Shown piece by piece: positions 8,523-16,907 of a DNA stretch of 64,000 nucleotides. Position 1 is the stretch's first letter. Each line of letters starts with the position of its first letter. This DNA comes from Fibrobacter sp. UWB10. GTDB taxonomy: Bacteria; Fibrobacterota; Fibrobacteria; Fibrobacterales; Fibrobacteraceae. Made by a program: the position numbers and the translations under genes. The notes below the pieces were generated by a model. That model saw only the letters and a list, made by a program, of their open reading frames with translations, searched no databases and was not told the origin of the DNA. The stretch covers positions 310,001 to 374,000 of the forward strand of contig NZ_FXUE01000002.1 in the NCBI RefSeq assembly GCF_900182935.1. Reading direction: 5' to 3'.

Positions 8523-9248
8523 ATGAATAGTGAAGATGTACAGAAAAAAAATCTTAGCCAAAATTCTCAAAGGGAGCCGCAGGCAACCGAGCTCACTGCC
8601 CATACCTCGTTGCTCAAATGTCGCCAGTTGACTCTCGGTTACGGGAACAAGGATCTGGTACGCGATTTGGACTACGATGTAAACGCAGGTGATTACCTGT
8701 GCATTGTGGGCCGCAACGGTTCCGGAAAGACGACTTTTTTGAGAGGAATCGCGGGCCTGCTCAAGCCGAAATCGGGAGTCATCGAACTTTGCGATGGCCT
8801 TTCTCGAAACCAGATTGGTTACCTGCCGCAAATGACAATCGTGCAAAAGGATTTCCCGGCCTCGGTCGAAGAAATCGTGCTGTCGGCATTCCAGGGAAAG
8901 CACCGCTTACTGCCATTCTACAGAAAGGCGCACCGGGATCGCGCCATGGAATGCATGGCGCTAACCCGTACCGAAAGCCTCGCGAAATCTTGTTTCCGCG
9001 AGCTTTCGGGGGGCCAAAAGCAGCGCGTGCTTTTAGCGAGGGCCCTGTGCGCCGCTGAGCGCCTGCTGCTTCTCGACGAACCGGTAACGGGTCTCGATCC
9101 GGAATCTACAGAAACGATGTACCGCATTATCGAAAACCTGCATCAGCAGGGAATGACTGTTGTCATGGTCACCCACGATGTGGATACTGCCCTAGATGAC
9201 GCCACCCGCGTGCTGGACTTCAACACCATTTCGGTGAAGGGAAAATAA
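8523..9248 (+). CDS. znuC: Zinc ABC transporter ATP-binding protein (ZnuC)
   Basis: The ATPase of the zinc importer, 241 residues. Walker A is GRNGSGKT (residues 63-70), the ABC signature LSGGQKQR and Walker B LLLLDEPVTGLD follow, and the His switch is VTHD. It energises transport through ZnuB at the cytoplasmic face. About 30 extra polar residues precede the conserved CRQLTLGYG start, so a slightly later start cannot be excluded. It is 2 nt upstream of znuB. Confidence 0.93.
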   Translation: MNSEDVQKKNLSQNSQREPQATELTAHTSLLKCRQLTLGYGNKDLVRDLDYDVNAGDYLCIVGRNGSGKTTFLRGIAGLLKPKSGVIELCDGLSRNQIGYLPQMTIVQKDFPASVEEIVLSAFQGKHRLLPFYRKAHRDRAMECMALTRTESLAKSCFRELSGGQKQRVLLARALCAAERLLLLDEPVTGLDPESTETMYRIIENLHQQGMTVVMVTHDVDTALDDATRVLDFNTISVKGK

Positions 9249-9250
9249 TC

Positions 9251-10102
9251 ATGCCAGAACTTCTTGAAAAACTCACGTTCTATGTTGATTTTCCTTTCGT
9301 GCGTTATGCGGTTATCGTAGGCGTTCTCGTGTCGCTTTGCTCGTCGCTCTTGGGCGTGACCTTGGTTCTCAAGCGTTACTCCTACATCGGTGACGGTCTT
9401 TCCCATGTCGCCTTCGGTGCGCTTTCGATTGCGGCTGTGCTCAAGATTACGAACAATATGCTGCTTATCTTGCCGGTAACGGTTGCTGTGGCTGTACTCT
9501 TGCTGTGCACGGGCAAAAACGCCCGCATTAAGGGAGATGCAGCCATCGCAATGGTTTCGGTCGGTGCGCTTGCCATCGGTTACTTGCTGATGAACGTGTT
9601 CTCGACTTCGGCGAATATCTCGGGCGATGTTTGCACGACGCTTTTCGGCTCGACCTCTATTCTGACGCTTCGAGTAGAAGAAGTTTACTTGTGCGTTGCG
9701 CTTTCGATTGCAGTCCTCGCAGTCTTTATTCTTTTCTACCACAAAATTTTTGCCATCACCTTTGACGAGAATTTCGCGCAGGCAACAGGCGTCAACACGA
9801 CCTTATTCAACTTGCTGATTGCAGTCATCGTGGCCGTTATCATTGTGCTTGCCATGAACCTGGTGGGAGCCCTCTTGGTGTCAGCCTTGGTGGTATTCCC
9901 GTCGCTTTCGGCCATGCGCGTGTTCAAGAGTTTCTTTGCGGTAACGGTCGCTTCGGCCATTATCTCGGTCGTATGCTCGCTCATCGGAATCGTTGTCGCG
10001 ATTCTTGCTGGCACTCCTGTGGGCTCGACCATTGTGGCGGCAGATATTGTGGCATTCGGTATCTTCTATTCAATCAGTCTAATTCAAGGCAGAGGAGTAT
10101 AA
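9251..10102 (+). CDS. znuB: Zinc ABC transporter permease (ZnuB)
   Basis: A metal-type ABC permease (ABC-3 family, as in ZnuB/TroC) of 283 residues with about eight hydrophobic spans. Family segments include SLLGVTLVLKRYSYIGDGLSHVAFGA and the later ALLVSALVVFPSLSAMRV, the coupling region that contacts ZnuC. It forms the inner-membrane channel for zinc delivered by ZnuA. It ends 1 nt before the next gene, so this part of the locus is a tight operon. Confidence 0.93.
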   Translation: MPELLEKLTFYVDFPFVRYAVIVGVLVSLCSSLLGVTLVLKRYSYIGDGLSHVAFGALSIAAVLKITNNMLLILPVTVAVAVLLLCTGKNARIKGDAAIAMVSVGALAIGYLLMNVFSTSANISGDVCTTLFGSTSILTLRVEEVYLCVALSIAVLAVFILFYHKIFAITFDENFAQATGVNTTLFNLLIAVIVAVIIVLAMNLVGALLVSALVVFPSLSAMRVFKSFFAVTVASAIISVVCSLIGIVVAILAGTPVGSTIVAADIVAFGIFYSISLIQGRGV

Positions 10103-10103
10103 G

Positions 10104-10529
10104 TTGCCTAAAGTCCTTCTTGCCGTTTTGCTTGCCTTTGCGGCCATATTCGCAGAGGAATCCAGCGGTAAAAAGAAATACGACATTGACATTTCTCGTA
10201 TGAGCGGGACTATGGTCTATGGGCAAGTTTACCAGATGGTCATGTACCCGAGTAAGTATCTCGGAAAGCATATCAAGATGAAGGGTATCTTTTCGAGCTA
10301 TTACGATGAAGAACAGGAACGGCGCTTTTACGGTTGCGTAATCCAGGACGCCCTCGCTTGTTGTTCGCAGGGGCTTGCTTTTGAACTTGCAAAGCCGCGT
10401 AAGTTTCCGAAAGAATACCCGGCCGAAGGTGCCATAATCACGATTACAGGTGACTTTGATTTTGAAAGCGACGAAGGGGGCGGAGGTTTCCCTATCATTC
10501 GCAATGCCGAAATGCATATCGAAAAATAA
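10104..10529 (+). CDS. Exported small protein of the zinc operon, OB-fold-like
   Basis: A 141-residue protein starting at TTG, preceded by a strong AGAGGAG and only 1 nt after znuB. An N-terminal signal peptide (LLAVLLAFAAIFA) is followed by YPSKYLGKHIKMKGIF, YGCVIQDALACCSQGLAFEL and IITITGDFDFE. The beta-rich pattern and the CxxxDAxxCC motif recall small OB-fold-like exported proteins, and the paired cysteines could bind metal. The family was not verified. Position after znuB suggests an envelope accessory role in zinc uptake. Confidence 0.6.
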   Translation: MPKVLLAVLLAFAAIFAEESSGKKKYDIDISRMSGTMVYGQVYQMVMYPSKYLGKHIKMKGIFSSYYDEEQERRFYGCVIQDALACCSQGLAFELAKPRKFPKEYPAEGAIITITGDFDFESDEGGGGFPIIRNAEMHIEK

Positions 10530-10566
10530 ATTCGTTGTTTGACAGATTGATTTACTGGAATTTTTA

Positions 10567-10833
10567 GTGAAATTTTTGAAGACCATAATCGTTGCGTTGA
10601 TGGTGGCGGGCTTACTTTCTATTGCCCAGCACCATCATGATGATTTTGACGAGCATGACGATTGCCCGGTTTGCGCGCTGGTGCAGAATGGTCTCGACTT
10701 TAGTGGCGATATCCCTGATGTTGCCGTGTTTTTGGTGGTTATCTGTGAACTGCTAAGCGAAATTCGTGTATACAAGACGAATCCGCACTTTCATTTTTCG
10801 AGGCCTCGCGCCCCGCCTATTCTCTCGATATAA
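10567..10833 (+). CDS. Small exported His/Cys protein (HHHDD...HDDCPVC)
   Basis: An 88-residue protein starting at GTG. A signal peptide or membrane anchor (KTIIVALMVAGLLSIAQ) leads into a metal-ligand stretch, HHHDDFDEHDDCPVCALVQ. A second hydrophobic segment (VAVFLVVICELL) and a basic, Pro-rich tail follow. Its plan (hydrophobic helix, HxxC-type cluster, hydrophobic helix) mirrors the 7081-7347 protein, although sequence identity is low. I do not recognise a named family. A periplasmic zinc carrier or sensor is plausible from context only. Confidence 0.55.
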   Translation: MKFLKTIIVALMVAGLLSIAQHHHDDFDEHDDCPVCALVQNGLDFSGDIPDVAVFLVVICELLSEIRVYKTNPHFHFSRPRAPPILSI

Positions 10834-10955
10834 TCATCTAAAACTTCAATCGCAACATCCTGCTTTTTGCCTCGCGAAAAATCGCTAGGTGTTTTTGGCC
10901 TTGTTGTCCGCAAATCTTTTCGCGGATAGGATCGTTGTATTCAAACGAGAGAAAA

Positions 10956-11519
10956 ATGAAATCTATTAAGACCCTTTCCTTCGCCTTTTTGGGCATTATC
11001 CTTAGCCTATTCTTTGCCGCCTGCGGCGACAGCAACAGCACCTCTACTGACCAGCACGAACATTTTGAAGCCGAAGGCTGGAACCTTTACTGGGGTGACT
11101 GGCAGCTCGCCTACAGCGTTTACCGCGGCAAGGCCGATTCCTCTATCGAAGTGATGCACGTGAATGCAAATTGCATGAGTGAGCATATCTCTGTCAAATT
11201 TCTTGACGACAACAAGAAAGAAGTGGAGCCCCCGACGGATGACGAACATTCCCTCGCTTGGGAAATTGCCGACGAAAAAATTCTGGATGTACATTCCTGC
11301 GGCAGCTGGGGTTTCCACCTGAAGGGCGTCAAGGAAGGCGAAACGACTTTGATTCTCAAGGTAAATCACCACGACCATGCTGATGCACGTACGCCGGCAA
11401 TCCGCGTTGTCGTAGACAAGGCATTGGACGCAGAAGAATGCCCGTTCCATGAACATCACCATGATGATGAAGACCATGATCATGACCACCACGATCACGA
11501 GCACGAACATGAAGATTAG
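10956..11519 (+). CDS. Lipoprotein with a His-rich C-terminal tail
   Basis: A 187-residue lipoprotein (lipobox LFFAAC). The middle part is beta-rich: WNLYWGDWQLAYSVYRGK, then HVNANCMSEHISVKF and DVHSCGSWGFHLKGVKEGETTLILKV. The last ~30 residues are almost only His, Asp and Glu, in an HDHDHHDHEHEHED-type run. The tail resembles the His-rich loops of zinc-binding proteins such as ZnuA. It overlaps the ZnuD-like gene by 11 nt, so it is probably its surface or periplasmic partner. Function is inferred from composition and position. Confidence 0.65.
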   Translation: MKSIKTLSFAFLGIILSLFFAACGDSNSTSTDQHEHFEAEGWNLYWGDWQLAYSVYRGKADSSIEVMHVNANCMSEHISVKFLDDNKKEVEPPTDDEHSLAWEIADEKILDVHSCGSWGFHLKGVKEGETTLILKVNHHDHADARTPAIRVVVDKALDAEECPFHEHHHDDEDHDHDHHDHEHEHED

Positions 11520-13479
11520 CCTATTTAGGGCTGCCATGGGGAGCCTCCTTCTGGGAGGCTTCCTTCATTTTTCTTTTGCCCAAGAATTTGTACAAGATTT
11601 AGGAAGTTCGACCATTGAGGCCGAACAATCGAAACAGGCTTTATTGGAAGGTTTGCGCGATGAAGATGATTTGAAAGGCGCAACTCTTGAACGTGAAATT
11701 TCAACGACGATTGCAGAAACAATCGGAAATGAACTCGATGTGGCAATTCGCTCGATGGGGCCTGCGGCGGCGCGGCCTGTAATCAAGGGCCTTTCGGGGA
11801 GTCATGTCGAAGTGACGGAAGATGGCTCTATAAGTGGCGATATGAGCGCGACATCGCCGGACCATGCGGTTGCATCGGAAGTATTGACTGCGCAGCGCTT
11901 GCGCGTGTTGCGAGGCCCGCGTATTTTATTGCATTCGTACTCGGCAGCGGGCGGGGTAGTGCAAGTGGACCGCAAAGATATTCCTTTTGATGATTCGGTG
12001 TTTCATGGTTATGTTTCGTGGTACGGAGAAACGGGGCAACCGGGTTATGCGACAGCCGTTGGCGCAAATGCCTCGGTAATGGGATTCTCTCTCAAAGGAG
12101 AACTTTCGGGGCGCAGCATGCGCAATATGGAAACTCCTGACGGAACTCTTGAAAATACAGAAATCGAAAACAAGAGTGGTGCCGTGGGTGCCGCGTACGC
12201 CTTAGGGCGCATAAGGCTGGGTGCGTCTTATCGATGGTTTGATAGTGACTATGGAATTCCTGGCGGCTTTATTGGCGGGCATCCGAATGGGGTAGACATT
12301 GATTTGTGGAAGCGGGACCTGACTTTGCGCGGAATCTATTTGCCGACACACCAGCCTGCGGATACTTTGGATGTTACGGTGCGTTTTAATCAATATCATC
12401 ACAAGGAACTGGAAGGAGAAGCGGTGGGGGCCGAGTTCGCCGTGAATGAGGGGAATCTTCGTTTGGAGAAGTTCATGGCGAATCTGGGCCCCCTATTTGG
12501 CGTTCGCCTAGGGGCTGAATTAGACAATCGTTCGGTTAAAATGGGCGGCTACGTGTTTACGCCACCGACCCGCTCGTATACGTCCTCTTTATTTGCTGTT
12601 GCGAGCATGGGTGGGTGGCGTGGTCTTGAAATCACGCTTTCGGGGCGGTTTGGCGGTGCGTTCTTCCGCCCGCGTGAAAGCGTGGTTGCCGACAAAGATG
12701 CTATCTCGGATCGCAATTTTGCGCTGTGGGCATTCGACGCCGAATTCTCGCAACGAGTCGGTGTCGGTAAGTTTATGACGCTTGACCTTTTCAGGACGAC
12801 GCGGGCGCCGACGATTGAGGAGCTCTATAACCAGGGACCGCACTTGGCGGCGTATACATACGAACGCGGGTATCACAAGTTAGATGCTGAAAGCGGTTAT
12901 GGCGCAGAACTCGAGTACCGCTCTTATGGAGAATGGGTGATGCTTCGGGCGTCTGCGCACGGCACATGGTTCTTGAACCATCTTGCTCCGCGCGCTACAG
13001 GCGATACCAACTGGTCGCAGCTGTTGCCTATTTATCAAGTGCGCGGAGACGAAGCTCTGCTCTTTGGCGGAAGTGCCTCTATACAGACTGTCGCTGAACA
13101 AGGGTTTCATGCTTCTGCTTCGGCGAGTTACGTGCGAGGGTATTTCCGCGATGGCGACTGGGGCGATATGCCGCAGATTCCTCCGTTCAAGTTCCATGGC
13201 GAATTAGGGTATGTATGGGAGAGTCTGCGCGCTTTGGCTTATAGCGATTTTGCGCTGGCGCAAAAGTACGTAGACCGTTACGAAGAATCGACTCCGGGCT
13301 ATGTAACTCTAGGCCTGCTGGCAGAACTCCGTTGGAGCTTATCCCTTGCGCAATATAGCCTTGTGCTTCGCGCAGACAACCTGTTTGACGCTGACGTACG
13401 CAACCATCTTTCTCGCTTGAAGTCGGTGATGCCCGAAAAAGGCCGCAATTTCAGTTTGCTTGCCAAGATGGAGTTTTAA
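11509..13479 (+). CDS. TonB-dependent outer-membrane receptor, ZnuD-like
   Basis: A 656-residue outer-membrane receptor with signal peptide (LLLGGFLHFSFAQ). The plug domain reads RPVIKGLSGSHVEVTEDG, GDMSATSPDHAVASEVL and RLRVLRGPRILLHSYSAAGGVVQVD, very close to the plug of zinc receptor ZnuD. The 22-stranded-type barrel ends with MEF, a typical terminal Phe. It would import zinc across the outer membrane for ZnuABC. ATG 11509 is chosen because the signal peptide begins there; an upstream in-frame ATG lies inside the His-codon run of the previous gene. Confidence 0.85.
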   Translation: MKISLFRAAMGSLLLGGFLHFSFAQEFVQDLGSSTIEAEQSKQALLEGLRDEDDLKGATLEREISTTIAETIGNELDVAIRSMGPAAARPVIKGLSGSHVEVTEDGSISGDMSATSPDHAVASEVLTAQRLRVLRGPRILLHSYSAAGGVVQVDRKDIPFDDSVFHGYVSWYGETGQPGYATAVGANASVMGFSLKGELSGRSMRNMETPDGTLENTEIENKSGAVGAAYALGRIRLGASYRWFDSDYGIPGGFIGGHPNGVDIDLWKRDLTLRGIYLPTHQPADTLDVTVRFNQYHHKELEGEAVGAEFAVNEGNLRLEKFMANLGPLFGVRLGAELDNRSVKMGGYVFTPPTRSYTSSLFAVASMGGWRGLEITLSGRFGGAFFRPRESVVADKDAISDRNFALWAFDAEFSQRVGVGKFMTLDLFRTTRAPTIEELYNQGPHLAAYTYERGYHKLDAESGYGAELEYRSYGEWVMLRASAHGTWFLNHLAPRATGDTNWSQLLPIYQVRGDEALLFGGSASIQTVAEQGFHASASASYVRGYFRDGDWGDMPQIPPFKFHGELGYVWESLRALAYSDFALAQKYVDRYEESTPGYVTLGLLAELRWSLSLAQYSLVLRADNLFDADVRNHLSRLKSVMPEKGRNFSLLAKMEF

Positions 13480-13706
13480 GATTGACGCAAGCATGATTTT
13501 TGTCTATATTTGCGCTACCTTATATGAGTTTGCTCGAGTAGGACTTTTTTATGTGCCTACCCAAACCGATGAACCCAGTAAAATAGCGGTTCCGGCGCCG
13601 ATCCCTCTCCACAGATAATCTTGGCTTTCTCCTCAGAAGGAGTGTTGGCACCACCCTTTTTTCGGCCATTGTCAAGGCGCCTCCAATATGGCGCCAAAGG
13701 ACGAAA

Positions 13707-14762
13707 ATGGCTGAAAATACACTCAAAAAGACATTCTCTATCAGGCAAATCAACCTTTCCCGGGGTAACAGGACCTGGTACGGGGTGGTTCACACCGAGG
13801 GCCAGGCTCCTCGGAACATATCTTTGGGAACCACCAGCGCAAAGGCGGCCAAAGAATGGCTTGTTCGGATGCAAGCGGAGGAGCTTTTACCCCCATTGTA
13901 CAGGAAAGCCTTGCGGGATATTCCGCTAAAACAGGCTGAGGATGAGTTCTTTGCTTGCCTTGATGTGTCGGTGAAGAAGATTACTGGATATACCTATTTG
14001 AGCCGTTTGCGTCCATGCTGGCGGTTTTTGGACAGCGAAGGGATAACCACTTTACGCCAAATCACGCAACCAGTGCTTTTAAAGCTGATTAGCAGTTTTT
14101 GTGAAGACCGAAGAAAGACGCTTAGAGAGCGCTTTAAAGGTCTAAAAATGTGGCTGGTGTGGTGCCGCGATAATTATGAGCTAGCAGACTTTGAACCTTG
14201 GCACAATGTCAAATTGAAACAACTCCCTCCCGAGCCTGAAAAGGAGTTTTGGACCATGCCTCAGATTGAGGCTATTTTGAATGCTTGCCCAACGGATCTA
14301 TATAGGCTCTTTCTTGGGCTTATGGCCTATGCTGGCCTGAGGATGTCTGAAGCTCTATATATGCGCTGGGAGGACTTTGCGCCCGATCTTAGTGAGTTTG
14401 CCCTGGTTGGTAAAATGGACAAATTTGCCAAAATGCCCATTAGCGATAAACTCAGGTGCCTGATCGAGAAAGTCCGGCCAAAGAACCTCGAGGGGCGCCT
14501 GTTTGCTGAAGGTAAGTTTCCGCAAAAGTCTTGGGAGCTAATGCCCTTATTAAAAACCGTGGTTATGTCGGCGGGCTTAAATGCCCCGGGACGCATTGGA
14601 CATCACAAGCTCCGCCACTCCTTTGCGACGAACCTTTTAAGATCCCAGGTTGATATAAAAACCGTGTCGACGGCACTCCGACACGCTAAGGTGAGCACCA
14701 CACTTGACATCTATGTCCACACCGTAGATGAATCTGTTAAAGATGCGCTTGAAAAGCTGTGA
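13707..14762 (+). CDS. Tyrosine recombinase / integrase 1
   Basis: A 351-residue site-specific tyrosine recombinase. The catalytic set is complete: R212 (AGLRMSEAL), a Lys near 236-242, H300-x-x-R303 (HHKLRHSFAT), H326 (RHAKVSTT) and nucleophile Y336 (LDIYVH). The N-terminal region (NISLGTTSAKAAKEWL) resembles an arm-type binding domain; the core-binding domain follows at about 75-170. A clear AAAGGAC precedes the ATG. It converges on a second recombinase 11 nt away. The GGCGCC-rich 227-bp region upstream may contain its att or operator sites. Confidence 0.9.
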   Translation: MAENTLKKTFSIRQINLSRGNRTWYGVVHTEGQAPRNISLGTTSAKAAKEWLVRMQAEELLPPLYRKALRDIPLKQAEDEFFACLDVSVKKITGYTYLSRLRPCWRFLDSEGITTLRQITQPVLLKLISSFCEDRRKTLRERFKGLKMWLVWCRDNYELADFEPWHNVKLKQLPPEPEKEFWTMPQIEAILNACPTDLYRLFLGLMAYAGLRMSEALYMRWEDFAPDLSEFALVGKMDKFAKMPISDKLRCLIEKVRPKNLEGRLFAEGKFPQKSWELMPLLKTVVMSAGLNAPGRIGHHKLRHSFATNLLRSQVDIKTVSTALRHAKVSTTLDIYVHTVDESVKDALEKL

Positions 14763-14773
14763 CTTTGGGGCTT

Positions 14774-16021
14774 TTAGGACGCTGTAAGGGTGATTATTTT
14801 CCCGGTGTAGATTGCAGGATCTTCTTGCCCGATGATTGCGCCCTTGCTGTTTGTTAATTCATCGTACACCTCATCCCAGTAGCTGTTGACATCTTTAAAG
14901 TCTGTGCGGTCGCAGTAATATGTGTCTGTAATCCGTGAAGTGTTGGCGTGGCCTAGTTGTTTGTCTCCAAGTCCGGGATGTGCCATGTTTATGCTATGAC
15001 ATCCCGAGCGACGGAGGCAGTTTCCGCCAAGATCCTTGCCGCTTGCTCCACAAACTTCTCGGATGTGTTGTTGAATGATGTCATTTATTTGGCTGTAGGA
15101 GCGGTAAGTAAAAACAAAGTCTCCTTGCATGATGTTTTTTGTGCGAGTTCGACGAATTTTTTCAAAAGCCTCGCAAAGACATTTTGGATATTGGGCGTAT
15201 CTAGCGATTCCTCCCTTCGCGTTTGAAACAACAAGGTGCCCTTGTTGTTTATCAAGATCGCACCATCGTAGACCTCCAATTTCGTTATGGCGTAGACCAC
15301 CTACAAGATGAGCTAGGATGCGAGCTTTTAGCTCGGGAATTTCGCTTTCGCTAGTGAGTAATTTGTGAACATCATCATTGCTAAGGAATGTTTTCACCTT
15401 GCGAATCTTATGTGCAAAGATACGGCTATATCCTCGAATTGCTTCTTCAAATTCGCGGGTCGCTAAGGGTGTTTTGCTGGGGCGATCATACCAATGGAGA
15501 AAAGCCTTTGTTGTTTTGACAATGCTTGCACAGGTTGCCGATTCGGGAACAGTATCGTCTAGGTAATTCAGAAATTTGCCGACATTATCACGTTGGTAAA
15601 GTTCTTTTATATCTTTAATGTGATATTTATTGCAGAATGGAAGTAGATGGCATTTTAAACGAGAACAGTTTGTCTTTGCGGTCTTTATGCGAGGAAGGAC
15701 AAAGCGAAGGTGTCGCTCCTTGTCGCGACAAGCATCAACCATTCTAAGTTTATGTTCGTAATATTGCCTAATAACGGATGCTGGTGATGTGTCTGATTCA
15801 TCTGCTAAAAGTAGTCCAAGAATCCGATCAGCGTATTTCTTATCTGTTGTGCCTAGGCTTATTTGCCCTAGGCGTTGTTTTTCCCCATGTTTACGTGCGT
15901 GAAGTTTGCAGGTTTTACCCTCTTTACCTATACTGAGGTATTCGGCGCCTTTCGATTTCATTTGCTTCCACCATTCGTTTAATGCTTCGGTGGTCATTTC
16001 CCCGTAGGAGTTTCCTTGCAT
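14774..16021 (-). CDS. Tyrosine recombinase-like protein 2 (box II His replaced)
   Basis: A 415-residue phage-integrase-type protein on the opposite strand to integrase 1. Visible active-site positions are R244 (GGLRHNEIGGLRW), K269, R337 in NCLRRSG, H358 (LGHANTSR) and Y368/Y369 (TDTYYCD). The usual HxLR of box II is N334-C-L-R here, so the first His is Asn; many active recombinases tolerate this. Its N-terminus shares ISLGTT with integrase 1, suggesting related arm-binding domains. Both genes end 11 nt apart. Which one moved the island cannot be told from sequence. Confidence 0.8.
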   Translation of the reverse strand: MQGNSYGEMTTEALNEWWKQMKSKGAEYLSIGKEGKTCKLHARKHGEKQRLGQISLGTTDKKYADRILGLLLADESDTSPASVIRQYYEHKLRMVDACRDKERHLRFVLPRIKTAKTNCSRLKCHLLPFCNKYHIKDIKELYQRDNVGKFLNYLDDTVPESATCASIVKTTKAFLHWYDRPSKTPLATREFEEAIRGYSRIFAHKIRKVKTFLSNDDVHKLLTSESEIPELKARILAHLVGGLRHNEIGGLRWCDLDKQQGHLVVSNAKGGIARYAQYPKCLCEAFEKIRRTRTKNIMQGDFVFTYRSYSQINDIIQQHIREVCGASGKDLGGNCLRRSGCHSINMAHPGLGDKQLGHANTSRITDTYYCDRTDFKDVNSYWDEVYDELTNSKGAIIGQEDPAIYTGKIITLTAS

Positions 16022-16907
16022 AGAATGTTTACCCCTGCCTATAAGGAATAGGCTAAAACCAGGACTTGAATTGTCCTACTTTTTTCCGCTTTTGGAATTT
16101 TAGGGGTGAACACTCTCTACAGCCGTGCGAAATCCATGCCCCAGGCCGTAATCAGTAAGTTGATTATTGCCGTCATGGCGGCGCCCGGCCTTATACTGGA
16201 CTAAATTATCCTCGGGATTACATGTGCCAACACCGGACTCGACAGAAATATAGCAAAAACGGCGTTTGGCCTGTCATGTTGCCCATAATCCGTTTTTCTG
16301 CCTTCAATGGCCTGGGGCTATTCACGAATACATCATTGGGTGCGTCAAGTTCGAACCTTGGCTCGGGACTCTTATCAAATTCTCCCTTTACTATGGAATG
16401 TCGGATTTGCGGTTTGGTGGACCTATATAAGAGGCGCCTATCTCCCAGGGCGGTATTCGGAATAGGGCGGGCGCCTATGCCCTAGTGTTTGGTTGTTGCT
16501 GTGTTTATCTTGGCGCTGTTCTGTGGAGTGCGAATCTCTGCCAATGCGGCATGGTAGAGCGGTTTGCGTGAAGAATGGGCTCGTTAGAGTTTGAGCTATC
16601 AGTTCTATTTTCACCTCTATAATTCTAGCCCCCCCCTAATTTTTAATTTTTTTTCGGGGGGTCGCCGTTAGGATTTTTGTTTTTTTAGATCGAGGGCAAC
16701 AAGTGACGAAAAATCCTGGGGGGGCATTCAAGGTGTTCCAAAAAGTGTGCTTTTACGGAGGCGCCCAAAGGGCCCGAAAAGCATTCAAAGTTGTCTCTGA
16801 AAAAGTAGTTGTTGGACTTTTCAGATGTCCCAAAAATAAGACCACTTTTTGACATGTATTGACATTAAAACGATTCTATATTTATGGGTGTAGAAAAGGA
16901 GATAACA
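16022..16907. other. Gene-poor recombination-prone stretch between recombinases
   Basis: About 0.9 kb with no convincing gene. It holds a small dyad AGGAC/GTCCT (16062-16078), three GGCGCC-type sites (one GGAGGCGCC at 16757-16765), a C7 run (16629-16636) facing a G6 run (16656-16661), another G7 run near 16718, and a 9-bp inverted repeat AGGATTTTT/AAAAATCCT (16670-16678, 16709-16717). An 87-codon open frame at 16222-16485 has no ribosome site or protein-like composition. The stretch probably carries promoters of the divergent recombinases and perhaps a res/att site. Confidence 0.5.
16670..16717. repeat. Inverted repeat with flanking G-runs, candidate recombination site
   Basis: AGGATTTTT at 16670-16678 is matched by AAAAATCCT at 16709-16717, 30 bp apart. 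Each arm is flanked outward by a G-run (G6 before, G7 after). It sits about 190 bp upstream of the serine recombinase start, where resolvase/invertase target sites often lie. No experimental support; the role is inferred. Confidence 0.35.

Noticed and set aside
16222-16485. An 87-codon open frame in the gene-poor island stretch
   Set aside because: No ribosome site, no hydrophobic or domain pattern, and codon use unlike neighbouring genes.
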